From Limnephilus marmoratus (Eukaryota; Arthropoda; Insecta; Trichoptera; Limnephilidae), in assembly GCA_917880885.1 (NCBI GenBank), contig OU862927.1, positions 41,071,571 through 41,135,570 on the forward strand: 64,000 bases of DNA, in the 5' to 3' direction. Every line of letters starts with the position of its first letter. The stretch's first letter is position 1. A program made the position numbers and the translations under genes. The notes under the pieces were generated by a model that had not been told where the DNA came from, made no database searches, and saw only the letters and a program-made list of their open reading frames with translations. Positions 1 through 9,789 of the stretch are shown here, in pieces.

Positions 1-194
1 AGTGAATCCATTACAATAAGCCCACCACCCTTTATCTTCGCAGGTGCAACCAAATACCGACACCGTAGATAGGTGTGGTGTAGAGTGGCCAGTGAAATCC
101 TTTAATATGGTTTAGTATACTTTTATCCTTTTTTTATAATTTAGCCTTTCAGACAGTAAAATACATTACATTATTTATAATAAACTTATCACAT

Positions 195-335
195 TTATAA
201 CACTTGTCGCCATTTCTCTCTATCATTAGCTACTCTTGTCCATGTACCACCTGCTATGGCTTTGATGTCGTCAATCCACCGTCTAAACGGTCTACCTCGT
301 TTTCTCTTCTTGTCACTTGTGAACCAATTGATGAC
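195..335 (-). pseudogene. RTE-type LINE, C-terminal coding remnant
   Basis: The minus strand reads a basic peptide containing GRPFRRWIDDIKAIAG and then TWTRVANDREKW, ending at a stop at 195-197. This GRPxxRWxDDI pattern followed by a W...A.DR..W block is typical of the extreme C-terminus of RTE-like LINE polyproteins. No endonuclease or polymerase motifs remain. It is a 5'-truncated dead copy. Confidence 0.6.
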
Positions 336-623
336 TAATTTTGACCATTTTTCACTCTAGCTTTTTTATTAGTTTTATGCCATCTTTTTTTCTTGTTTGT
401 TTCTTGATGGTTGCAATTTTTATTCTATCGGACAGTTTTTTTCCCTATCATGCTTCTTTCCATGGCGTTTTGGATATGTTTCGAGCTTATTATTGAGATT
501 TTTTGTGAGTGCCCAAGTTTGGCAACTATAAGTAAGTACAGGAAGTACACAGGTATCAAAAAGTTATCCTGGTTTCACTGTTTTTCATTATTTCTTTCAA
601 ACCCCAATATTGTTACTAAGTTT

Positions 624-838
624 ATGGATGGATGGATGGATGGATGGATGGATGGATGGATGGATGGATGGATGGATGGATGGATGGATGGATGGATGGA
701 TGGATGGATGGATGGATGGATGGATGGATGGATGGATGGATGGATGGATGGAACGGATGGATGGATGGGTGGATGGATGGATGGATGGATGGATGGATGG
801 ATGGGTGGGTGGGTGGGTGGGTGGGTGGATGGATGGAT
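624..838 (+). repeat. (ATGG)n microsatellite
   Basis: About 215 bp of tetranucleotide ATGG with a few substitutions (an AACGG interruption near 751 and a GGGT-rich stretch near 803-827). The open frames through it on both strands are products of the repeat and not genes. Confidence 0.97.
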
Positions 839-983
839 AAATAGATAAATAGATTAATGACAAAATGACAAATTTATAAATGACCGCAAATTGACACGAC
901 CTCGTAAGCGAAAGTAAATTTTCATTTTACCCAATTGAAATTCAAGTTGTCCTTAATTTATTTTTTATGTGACTACCTTCACA

Positions 984-1369
984 AGAGTCCCAGCTGCTCC
1001 CGTCTGGAGCCAGTGAGACAATGACATCCCCAATTGGGATAATTGTGAGGCTGAAGGTTGTGGGGAGGGGAAGGAGATGTGGGAGAGGAAGGAGAGGAAG
1101 AACCTGGCTATTCAGATCTGGTCACAAAACACAGCTAAAGCCATTTCAACCAATGTTTCAATTTTGAATGATGATATTACACCAGGGCGATACTAAGAGT
1201 ATCTTCCATTCTGGCACATTCCGCAAATAAACTGTAAGTTTTTTTAATGAATTAATGGTGAAATAACATAAATTAATCAAATAACAGTTATTTGCACACG
1301 CCGGGATTCGATCCCGCAACCTTTAGATTACGAGCCAGGACCCTTAACCCTCGACTACGGACGACCGTC
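984..1369 (-). mobile_element. SINE-A copy 1, tRNA-Thr-like head
   Basis: On the minus strand a tRNA-like head (about 1290-1369) is followed by an AT-rich linker and a conserved body. The head has a B-box-like GGATCGAATCCC and an anticodon loop CTCGTAA, as in tRNA-Thr(CGT). The body is shared with copies at 57541-57923 (full length), 20103-21905 (interrupted) and 29525-29685 (3' part). The 3' end carries the AATTGGGG motif and a GAGTCCC end. The head, body and multicopy status support a pol III-transcribed SINE. There is no matching poly(A) here, so the tail may have decayed. Confidence 0.8.
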
Positions 1370-1529
1370 AAAATCACCCTTTATAGAAATTTAGGTGGAT
1401 CTAAAGGTTTTTTCGAAAAAATATTCGTGTTGTCCAGTTTGATCGTATTATTACCAAATATTCAGATGGAGAAAATGGTTATATCTAGGTATTGGAGTAA
1501 ATATGCATATAGTCCACCTCACGAATAAT

Positions 1530-1835
1530 ATGGAACGTTTGTCATGTCGAAGTTCGATACACGGATGAGCACGGACAATACGGAATATCCTTGTTTAATC
1601 TATAGACACAATCAAATATGACATTTGTCGGAGGTTCTTACAAAATAAATTCTCCTCAAAATAAAAACAAAAAAGTATCTACTTAGATTTAATCCTAATA
1701 TTAATGGTTCCAGGTGCGAGCTGGAAAAGCTGCATATCATTATCATTTAGATATACATCCCAGGTTTTAAATGGTTTGTTTGGCAAAGCAGGGTTTGTCT
1801 AACGAGTATATGTAATTATTCCAATACCTTTCTTT
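1530..1835 (-). repeat. Unclassified repeat family G, copy 1
   Basis: This segment aligns in reverse to 39000-39300. Shared blocks include a CCGACAAATGTC motif, TATTCCGTATT(A/G)TCCGTG, TCGAACTTCGACA and AAAACCTSGGATGTATATCT. No terminal repeats or recognisable coding were found, so the class is unknown. A transposon body is the likeliest explanation. Confidence 0.5.
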
Positions 1836-2444
1836 CCATGTTCTTCTGTTATAAATACCGGTACAAACTGGTCAATAATGCATTCACTTCATAAAAATAA
1901 AATAAATGATTGTAGTTTTATATGGCAATAATATTTTATCTATGATTGAAAGCATTTAAATAAAAACGATAAACATAAAAATGGCGTGTACCGCGAAAGT
2001 GAATTAATTTTAACGAAATTAATATGTTAAATGCATATTTTTTGTCTCCCCCGACATAAATATTCACTTTTCGTTATAATAAAGCTAAATTCAGTTGGCT
2101 AAGGGCAGGTTCACATGACAGGCGCTTAACGCGCGTTTTGATAACGCGTGTTTACAACTACATACATTTTATTCAGGCCGTACGCATGCTAACGGGCCTT
2201 TTAATAAAGCGCGCGTTGAACGCTGCGCTAGCGCTCGACTGTTGTCAGCGCGCGTCAATGCGCGCTTTGAGATCATTGGTTTTCTGTGTTAGGGTAGGTT
2301 CACATGACAAGCGTTTAACGCGCGCAAAATTTTTGTATAGTGTTCACATGGTGCTCGATTGTCTGGCGTTTCAATTTCAATTTCAGTGCCGGCAACCCGG
2401 GCGTTTATTTATTATTAGTTATGTACAACATGATTTTTTTTCCT

Positions 2445-2485
2445 TACCCTCCTCACTAGACAAAGAGTCTGTTCTGAGGCTGGTA
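2445..2485 (-). other. 3' stem-loop of LINE-a
   Basis: Three nested arm pairs lie just before the A run: TACC/GGTA (2445-2448 with 2482-2485), CCTCA/TGAGG (2451-2455 with 2475-2479) and AGAC/GTCT (2458-2461 with 2467-2470). Position and form match the 3'-terminal hairpins that stringent-type LINE reverse transcriptases recognise. Recognition itself is inference. Confidence 0.65.
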
Positions 2486-2630
2486 ACTAACAATTTCTAA
2501 TTACATAAAAACAAATAAGTGGTAAAAACATAAAAAAAAGAAAAATATATATTATAGTAAAAATAATAATAATAAAATACGAGGAAAATCAGAATTTAAA
2601 AACAGAGTAGAAAATAGAAAATATATAATA

Positions 2631-4625
2631 TTAGATATTAAGAATATTACTTATCTCTCTTCTTTCTTTGACATTCAACCAGTTCAAAAATCTTTTGAAA
2701 ACCCAATTCAAATTATTAGATGCGACGTAGGTCTTTGTTTGGGCTACAAACTTATTGAATATATATGGTGCCAAGTAAGATTCATGTTTTTTTGCAAAAT
2801 TTGATTTGATATATGGTACTTGTAATTGATTGTGTGTGTTTGCTCTTGTGTATTGCGAGTGAGTTATGAAGTGTGGTGATATTTTTATGCAGTTTTTATG
2901 GATGATCTTCTTTATGTATAGTTTATTTATGTCTAATAGGTTATTGTTGATCATTATCTGTTCTGTCGGATGTTGATAAGGCTTTCTAAACATAATTCTG
3001 ATTATTGTTTTATGATTAATTTTAAGTGATTTGAGGTGAGTCTCTGCTGCTGCTCCCCATACTGAAATACCATACATTAGAATACTTTGACAGAGTGCAT
3101 AATATATATTTTTTAGCTGAGGTAGTGACATAATGTTTCGAATTGTTTTGAAGATGTAAGAGAGTTTCCGTATTTTTTTTGTAATTAGGTTAATTTGGAG
3201 ATCCCATTTTAAGTTATTGTCAACAGTTAAACCGAGATATTTAATATTTTGCGCATAATCAATTTTGTCACAAACACAGCGTGAGTTAGTTAATGAGGTA
3301 ACTGTGCAGGGGTGAAGATGTAGTTGTGGGCGACTATCTGGCTGACCAGCTAATGTTTTACTGAAAGTTAAGTATTTTGTTTTAGAAATATTTAGTGTCA
3401 GTAGATTATTTATTAGCCATTTATTTACTTCAGTCATCCCTGCTTCCGTGTTTTTGAAGACGTTTTCCCATGATTGGGCTTTGAATAAAATTACAGTGTC
3501 ATCTGCATAACTGATAACTTTGTACTCTATGTTCTCTAGGCTTATCTCAGTTAGACTGTTAATGTAGATGAGAAACAGTATGGGACCTAAAACGCTGCCT
3601 TGGGGTACTCCATACCTGTTGCCTACTTTGTCACTTTCTTGATTATTGATTTTTACAATTTGTTGTCTATTTTCAATGTAGCTGATGAACCATTTTAGTG
3701 GTGGACCTGTTATGCCAATGTTTTTGAGTTTTTGTTGGAGTAATTTGTGTGAGATGGTATCGAAAGCTTTTGCTAGGTCTAAGAACACTCCTAACACCTT
3801 TGAACCGCCATCTAGGTTTTTCACTATGTATGTGGTTAGTTCCGATAAGGCGTCTTCTGTTCCCATTTTCGCTCGAAACCCGAATTGACGGGTGGAGATC
3901 AGTTTGTGTTTGTCAAGGTATGCGAGCAGTCTTTTTTTCATAGTTTTTTCTAGTAGTTTCGATAGCGAATTTAGGAGAGTGATTGGTCTGTAATTTAAGA
4001 TCAGCGTTTTGTCTCCCGATTTATGTATTGGAGTAATACAACCTATTTTTAGATGATCGGGGACAAAGCCGAGGCTGAAACTTTGGTTGAAAATATGTTG
4101 AAGTGGTATAAGTATATGTTCTCGGAGACTAATCAGTATATGATTGGAGAGGTTATCTGGGCCCACAGCGCAATTTGGTTTGAGAGAAATAATTAAATCC
4201 GATATTTCCTTTGTACTTATTTTGTGAGCATAAAACGAATGATTTGGTTGCATGGTAGAGGATAGTTTGGTTAAAGAGTCTTCTGTTGTGCCGTTTTTTA
4301 AAAGAATTTTTTCAGCCAAGTTAGATCCAACTTTTGCAAATTGGGAGTTAATAAAATTAGCTATTTTACCAGGTTCATTTTTTGTAAGGGTTTTGTTTCC
4401 ATTTATTAACAGTACTTTGATCTTCGAGTCTTTTTTCGTATTGGAGAAAGTAATATCTTTGACGATTTTCCAGATTTTTTTGGGGTCATTTTTGGCGGAT
4501 TTTATTTCTTTTTTGTAGTACTTGTATTTGGCTTGTTTGATTAATTTATTACAAAGGTTTCTATATAGCAGGTAATTATTTTTTAGTTTGTCATCATATG
4601 GGTTTTTGCGTACTTGCATGTGCAT
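2631..4625 (-). pseudogene. Reverse transcriptase part of LINE-a ORF2
   Basis: 664 codons from the first Met; the frame is open back to about 4678, where it meets a run of nine A residues at the end of the endonuclease frame. RT motifs are clear: FLDLAKAFDT (motif A, about residue 280), YGVPQGSVLGPILF (motif B) and YADDTV (motif C, about residue 372). A C-terminal region follows with SILMYGISVWG and APYIFNKF, typical of Jockey/CR1-type LINEs. In LINE-b the same junction is a continuous KKKR region, so the split here is best explained by an indel in the A run. The catalytic residues look intact. Programmed slippage is a less likely alternative. Confidence 0.9.
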
Positions 4626-4675
4626 TGTGTCTCTTTTATGAATGCTGTTTACTAATCCTTTCGTGATCCAGGGTG

Positions 4676-5647
4676 TTATTTTTTTTTCTTTATGTGAGTA
4701 GTTTTTCGGGGTATTTTTTGTTGTATGTTTAGCAATAAGGTTCCAACTGTGGTCATAAATGTGTTCAGCGCGTTGTTTGGATCGGGTTCATTTATTACAT
4801 TTGACCAAGATTCATTATGTATGTCCTCTATTAGGGACTTAAAATTGATTTTGTCTTGTGCGGAGTTGTTTTTTTCATCTTTTTGTTTCTTGTTAAGATG
4901 TATGCTTAGTGTAGTAGTGAAATGATCTGTGACCGTTGATCGAATAATGGATGAAGATGTTTTTTTCCTAGTTTTAACAAAAATATGGTCAATACAGGAT
5001 TCAGAGTTTGACGTAATTCTTGTTGGTGAGTTGATTGTCAAATTTAATCCATAGTGAGTAAGTAGACTTAAGTATTCTGTGGTTATTGGTTGCCCGTTTA
5101 GTAAGTTAATATTCATATCCCCTGCAATAATTAATTGTTGTGTTTTTTTATTTTTATCGAGAAGTTTATTTAAGGAGTTGAAGAAAGGTGAGAGATTGGT
5201 ATAGCAAGGGGGCCTGTAGACGGCAAATATGGAGATGTCTGGTCCGAGGGAGATTTGGATACAGTTTGCTTCGATTAGGTTGATTTCTGTTATTGATGAG
5301 TTTAGTGAATCTTTGGCAAAGATTACTATACCGTCATTTTGATTTAGATGTTTTGTGGAATGGAGAGTTGTATAGTCCTTTAAGTTTAGGTTTGTGTACG
5401 AGTCATCTAACCAGCATTCAGTCAAGATAATAATGTCGAAGCTTATGTTTATTTCGTTTAGGAGGATCGAGAAATTATCGAAGTTCTTTCGAATACTTCT
5501 AATGTTTTGGGATATTATGTTTAAGTTGTGTTTTTCTGTGAACAGAAAATTACAATCTGTCGCTTTGTCAAAAGTGTGTTCTGAGTTGTTAAATGTTTCT
5601 GTATCAATATTAAGTTGAGTGATCATGTTGCGGTTGCGAAGATACAT
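4676..5647 (-). CDS. APE-type endonuclease part of LINE-a ORF2
   Basis: 323 codons. Domain order matches apurinic-type LINE endonucleases: SQNIRSI near the N-terminus, LTECW, VYRPP, AGDMNIN (about residue 177) and a VTDH motif (about residue 239). These are the expected metal-binding and catalytic positions (N, E, D/N, D/H). The role is nicking target DNA to prime reverse transcription. The frame ends in KKKK-stop inside an A9 run at 4679-4687, which disconnects it from the RT. The start overlaps the end of the upstream Tyr/Phe-rich ORF by 25 nt. Confidence 0.9.
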   Translation of the reverse strand: MYLRNRNMITQLNIDTETFNNSEHTFDKATDCNFLFTEKHNLNIISQNIRSIRKNFDNFSILLNEINISFDIIILTECWLDDSYTNLNLKDYTTLHSTKHLNQNDGIVIFAKDSLNSSITEINLIEANCIQISLGPDISIFAVYRPPCYTNLSPFFNSLNKLLDKNKKTQQLIIAGDMNINLLNGQPITTEYLSLLTHYGLNLTINSPTRITSNSESCIDHIFVKTRKKTSSSIIRSTVTDHFTTTLSIHLNKKQKDEKNNSAQDKINFKSLIEDIHNESWSNVINEPDPNNALNTFMTTVGTLLLNIQQKIPRKTTHIKKKK

Positions 5648-7409
5648 AAGTTAATCCATACAAAGTTCACACATTTTGCTAGTGGTGGTAAATTAGGAGT
5701 AATATAGGAGTAAAAATTGAGAGTAAAATTATTCAAATACTTTGGATAATAAAAACCTTTAAAAACATAAAATCCTTTAAAAACATAAAATTTCATGGTA
5801 GAATAATTAGAATACTTTGGATAATAAAATAGAATCCTTTTGAACCATAAACTTTGATGGTAGACTAATTCAAAGAGTTTGGATAATAAAAAATATATAA
5901 AACAGTAACATTTGATGGTAAAATAATAGCCGTATTTTGGATAATAGAAACCTTTAAAAACATAAAATTGGATGGTAAAAAAATGAAAATACTTAGGATA
6001 ATAAAAACCTTGAAATGCACAAAATTTTAAAGGGAAATTATTTATGTACTTTGAATAATAAAAACCTTTGAAACAATAAAATTTGACAGTAAAATTTTTC
6101 AAATGCTTTGGATAATAAAAACCTTTGGAACAATATAATTTGATGGAAAAATAAGTTGAGTAATATGGGTAATAAAAACTTTTAGAACAATAAAGTAATA
6201 TGGTAATAATGATGGTAAAATAATTCAAATACTTAGGATAATTAAAACATTTAAAGCAATAGCATTTGATGGTATAATAATAAAAAAACATTGGATAATA
6301 ATAACCTTTAAAAATATAAAATTTCATGGTAAAATAATTAGAATACTTTGGATAATAAAATAGAATCCTTTTAAACCTTAAAATTTTATGGTAGAATAAT
6401 TCAAAAACTTTGGATAATAAAAAATATTTACAACAGTAACATTTGATGGTAAAATAATAATAGTACTTTGGATAATAGAAACCTTTAAACACATGAAATT
6501 TGATGGTAAAATAATGAAAATACTTTGGATAATAAAAACCTCGAAAAGCATAAAACTTTAAAGGAAAATCATTTAAGTACTTTGAATAATAAAAACCTTT
6601 AAAACAATAAAGTTTGACAGTAAAATTATTCAAATACTTTGGATAATAAAAACCTTCGGTATAATGTAATTTGATGGAAAAATTAGTTGAATAATTTGGG
6701 TAATAAAAACTTTTAGAGCAGTAAAAATTTATGTTAAAATAATTGAAATACTTTGGATAATTAGAACATTTAAAACAATGGCATTTGATGGTATAATAAT
6801 AAAAATACCTTGGATAATAAAAACCTTTCAAAACGTAGAATTGCATGCTAAAATAATTAGAATAATTTGGATAATAAAATCCTTTTAAAGCATAAAATTT
6901 GATGGTAAAAAAATAAAGATACTTTGGATAATAAAAACCTTTAAAGGTATAAAATTTTATGGTAAAACACTTTAAAAACTTTAGATAATAAAAACCTTTA
7001 GAGCAATAATATTTTTTGGTAAATTGATTAAGATAATTAGAGTAATAAAAATATTTAGAATAATAGAATTTAATGATAAAATAATTAGAAAAGTTTGGGT
7101 AGTAAAGACATTTAAAAAAATAAAATTTTATCGTACAATAGTTAAAAAATATTGGGTAATAAGAACCATTGGAAAAATAGAAATTGAAGTAAAAATAATT
7201 AAAATACTTTGAAAGACCTTTAAAACAATAAAGTTTGAAGGTAAAAATGTAGAGATAGTTTAGGTTATAATTTGGGTTATAATAGAAAATGATGGTAAAA
7301 TAATTAGAATAATTTAGGTTATAATAGAAAATGATGGAAAAGTAATTAAAATAATTAGGGTTATAATAGAAAATGATGGAAAAATAATTAAAATAATTTG
7401 GGTTATTGT
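5623..7409 (-). CDS. ORF-Y of LINE-a: Tyr/Phe-rich tandem-repeat ORF (5'-truncated)
   Basis: An uninterrupted frame of nearly 600 codons made of a roughly 19-residue repeat with consensus FYYPKYxxxFTIKFYxFKG (unit about 57 bp, AT-rich). A higher-order repeat of about 531 bp, a multiple of three, is visible by comparing 5810 with 6341. One unit in each higher-order copy is read in a shifted frame (LLSKVFELFYHK) and then returns to the main frame, so the frame stays open despite indels. The apparent start at 7554 is an artefact: the first residues are antisense Harbinger sequence. It ends 25 nt inside the endonuclease ORF. I recognise no known domain. It may be translated, or it may be a repeat that merely lacks stops in this frame. 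Confidence 0.6.
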
Positions 7410-7481
7410 TGAACGCGCGTTGCCTCGGCCGCCCTGATTCCAGGGTTGCCAACTTAGGGGTTTTCCCCCCAGATTTCCCCA

Positions 7482-7853
7482 GTGGCTGATGAAGCTTTTG
7501 GCATGACGGAGAATTTAATGCGGCCTTATGGGGGAAGGTCACTAACTTATGCAAAAAAAATATTTAATAATCGTTTGACTAGCACGCCGGTATGTCGAAT
7601 GTACTTTTGGCATAATGTTGATGTTAACATCTGTTTTGCAGAAAAGATCGTAAAATCAATATGCACACTACACAATTATGTCAGAATGAGGGATGGCCAC
7701 AATTATGAAGATACTCTTCATACTCCACCACTGGAAAATCTAGTCCCACATTATACCGGGCGTGCTGTGCGATAGGCGGACAATGTTCGAGAACATTTAA
7801 CAAATTATTTCATCAACGAAGGAAAAATTGATTGGCTAGATCGCAATATTTAA
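7482..7853 (+). pseudogene. Harbinger (DDE_4) transposase, C-terminal remnant
   Basis: The frame reads DEAFGMTENLMRPYGG, then LTYAKKIFNNRL, a gap, NVDVNICFAEKIVKSICTLHN and RDGHNYEDTL. This is the third catalytic-block region and C-terminus of PIF/Harbinger transposases (DEAF..LxxYLMRPY; FNYRLSRAR; CxLHN). A segment between FNNRL and the HN block is deleted, and a stop at 7773-7775 interrupts a tail that otherwise runs to a natural stop at 7851-7853. The N-terminal half is absent. Inactive. Confidence 0.85.
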
Positions 7854-8115
7854 TTTGTAACACAGACTTGTAATAAATATAAATCGGCAAAAATATGTGA
7901 CCAGTTAGGTACCTACTTGGGAAAGTAGCTAAGCAGAGCTAGTTAAGAATAGGTAGTTAAGCTTTTTTCAAAATTAGAAGTACATAGATTTAGGAAACAA
8001 AAGCAAGTGGTCATGATGTAGTTGTCTTCTTGAAAATATAATACGTAATATCTGTCCTGTTGTTATCTTGAATATAATAAATAATAAAATTTATATTCTA
8101 CATATATGTACTCAC

Positions 8116-8270
8116 ATAATAATTTCCTCACAGAATATGAGAATGAGTTCTTCCCAAGCTCTTCTCCTTAAGTTCTTATCTGAATAAATGCTACTTGTCA
8201 TGTTCCATATCGCAGGACGTTTTTCTATTTCATCTATAAATAATTCGGTATTAAAAGCTTCCGTTTCCAT
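8116..8270 (-). CDS. MADF-domain exon of Harbinger A accessory protein
   Basis: From the Met at 8268-8270 the minus strand reads FNTELFIDEIEKRPAIWN then a Lys/Arg-rich stretch and RAWEELILIFCEE. This is the first half of a MADF (Myb/SANT-like) DNA-binding domain, as in the second protein of PIF/Harbinger elements. A strong donor GTGAGT follows directly (8110-8115), so it is probably the first exon. The gene is convergent with the transposase, the usual arrangement. The second exon was not located. Confidence 0.65.
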
Positions 8271-8539
8271 TTTGGATGATTTCTGGATGAACTGAGCGAA
8301 CCCTGCATCTATCTGCGTCAAAAGCGCGCGCTAAACTGAACGGTAACATAGAAAACCAATGATCTCAAAGCGCGTTGACGCGCGCTGACTACAGTCGAGC
8401 GCTAGCGCAGCGTTCAACGCGCGCTTTATTAAAAGGCCCGTTAGCAAGCGTACGGCCTGAATAAAATGTATGTAGTTGTAAACGCGCGTTATCAAAACGC
8501 GCGTTAAGCGCCTGTCATATGAACCTGCCCATCTAACCA

Positions 8540-9600
8540 ATGACGTTATATAAAATAAATAGACTCGTTATAGTCTCACATACTCACAATATATTGTGGA
8601 AAGTAAGGAACACTCTTTTGTTTTCAGCGATTTTCAATAATTTCTTTAACTTGTTGAGGGCCAGGCTTTTGGTCAGAACAACACGGAAATTTCACGATCT
8701 TCAATTGAATGTTTTGTGGATTAAATTTTACCTATCGTATATTTTATTGACTGAAACACATTTCTACAACAATAAACTATTTACCAAAATAACATTACTT
8801 GCGTTATTTACGTAAATTGATAGGTTTTATGATGTTATTTGAGGTCACGCATCGGCATTTTGTGACGCGGCCGCCACAATGACAGTTCGAGATGCCCACA
8901 GATAAAAATTATTCTAAAATATTTTGTGGCTACAAAATGAATGAAATCTTTACCCATACTATAGGGAATGTTGCCGCTAGCATTTCTGACCGTGTTCTTA
9001 TACAAATTTTGTACATAGAAGGGTAAAAATCGTAGTTCAAAATATATTTTTTTCGCGCATGCGCAAGACCTGCGCACATCCCGCCCGACGGAAAATAATT
9101 CATATAAATTATTCGGAGTGACCGGCTGCATTGCAGCTTTTTCTATGGTAAAGGGCGATAATAGAGCTAGCGATTCTAATCGAGTTTTTCATACACTTTC
9201 TTTATACATTAGGGTCAAAATCGCATCTCAAAAGTGATTTTTTCTTAAAATAACTCGCGTGTTTACCGGGTCACAAGCGGCCCCCAACAAGTTTTCAAAA
9301 GTTTATTCCTGTGTGATAAAGATAGACAATCAAATAATGTGTATGTATGAATGGCACGGATACATTAGCGGGCGGCGTATTAATTTCTTCGCTGACTACT
9401 GCTTTCACATCACGGGTGTGACTGAGATAACAAGATACTCTCACTCGGTTACACTACGCACAGGAGAGGGTAAAGGCGGGTAAAACAAGACACACGGGAA
9501 AATATATTTTTTCTTATATTTATATGAGTTATAATTAGTAATACAATATTGGTACTATTATAGTAGTATTGTTAAAAACATATTTTATTATACAGTACAG
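8540..9600. other. Single-copy-looking stretch, no gene supported
   Basis: No recognisable protein on either strand. The longest frames (98 and 74 codons) have no family resemblance. It contains a GC-rich spot around 9054-9090 described separately. Confidence 0.4.
9054..9065. promoter_or_regulatory. NRF1-type palindromic site
   Basis: CGCGCATGCGCA matches the palindromic NRF1/EWG consensus (YGCGCAYGCGCR) in 11 or 12 positions. It is followed by TGCGCA and a short CpG-rich patch in otherwise AT-rich DNA. Such sites mark housekeeping promoters in animals. No adjacent first exon could be identified, so promoter function is inference. Confidence 0.3.
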
Positions 9601-9609
9601 GTCATAGGT

Positions 9610-9780
9610 TCAAATGAGTATACAAATCTATTTACAATTTTCATCAACGACATTATAAAATGCTTCCATTATGCAAATGTTCTACTCTTCGCTGATGACA
9701 TCAAAATATTTCTTCCTATTAACGCCTTATTGACTGCTTTAAATTACAAAAAGATCTGTACAGGCTTAACCCGTTGAATA
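9610..9780 (+). pseudogene. LINE reverse-transcriptase core fragment
   Basis: About 57 codons read LFTIFINDIIKCFHYANVLLFADDIKIF, which is RT motif B-end to motif C (FADD) of a Jockey/I-type LINE, then a NYKKICTGL block. Both sides are unrelated sequence, so this is an isolated relic. No 3' tail or target duplication was found. Confidence 0.75.
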
Positions 9781-9789
9781 GCACGAGAC

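Larger units (their letters stand above)
2440..7409 (-). mobile_element. LINE-a, 5'-truncated non-LTR retrotransposon
   Basis: Reading right to left: a tandem-repeat ORF, endonuclease ORF, reverse-transcriptase ORF, short 3'UTR, hairpin and a run of eight A residues (T run at 2433-2440). The left boundary (5' end of the element) is where repeat sequence joins Harbinger sequence near 7409, so any ORF1 is lost. Protein features place it among APE-type LINEs of the Jockey/CR1 group; I cannot assign a clade. A single homopolymer frameshift separates EN from RT; otherwise both frames are long and open. Confidence 0.9.
2103..8530 (+). mobile_element. PIF/Harbinger transposon A, internally deleted and split by a LINE
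   Basis: Ends are long inverted repeats of about 215 bp: 2103-2315 and 8325-8530 match in reverse complement, starting GGGCAGGTTCACATGAC and rich in GCGCGC motifs. The interior has the C-terminal part of a DDE_4 (Harbinger) transposase on the plus strand and a MADF-domain exon on the minus strand, the usual two-gene content of this superfamily. The transposase N-terminal half is missing and LINE-a sits in the gap. A second diverged TIR start recurs near 2288. No clean 3-bp target duplication is visible (flanks TAA and ATC). Confidence 0.85.

Noticed and set aside
410..863. Open frames up to 145 codons through the ATGG array
   Set aside because: All are tetranucleotide repeat read in frame; a 4-bp unit gives open frames in several phases and strands.
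7410..7554. N-terminal 48 codons of the 643-codon repeat ORF, including its Met
   Set aside because: This part is antisense to the Harbinger transposase region and has nothing to do with the LINE repeat; the real ORF-Y is truncated at about 7409.
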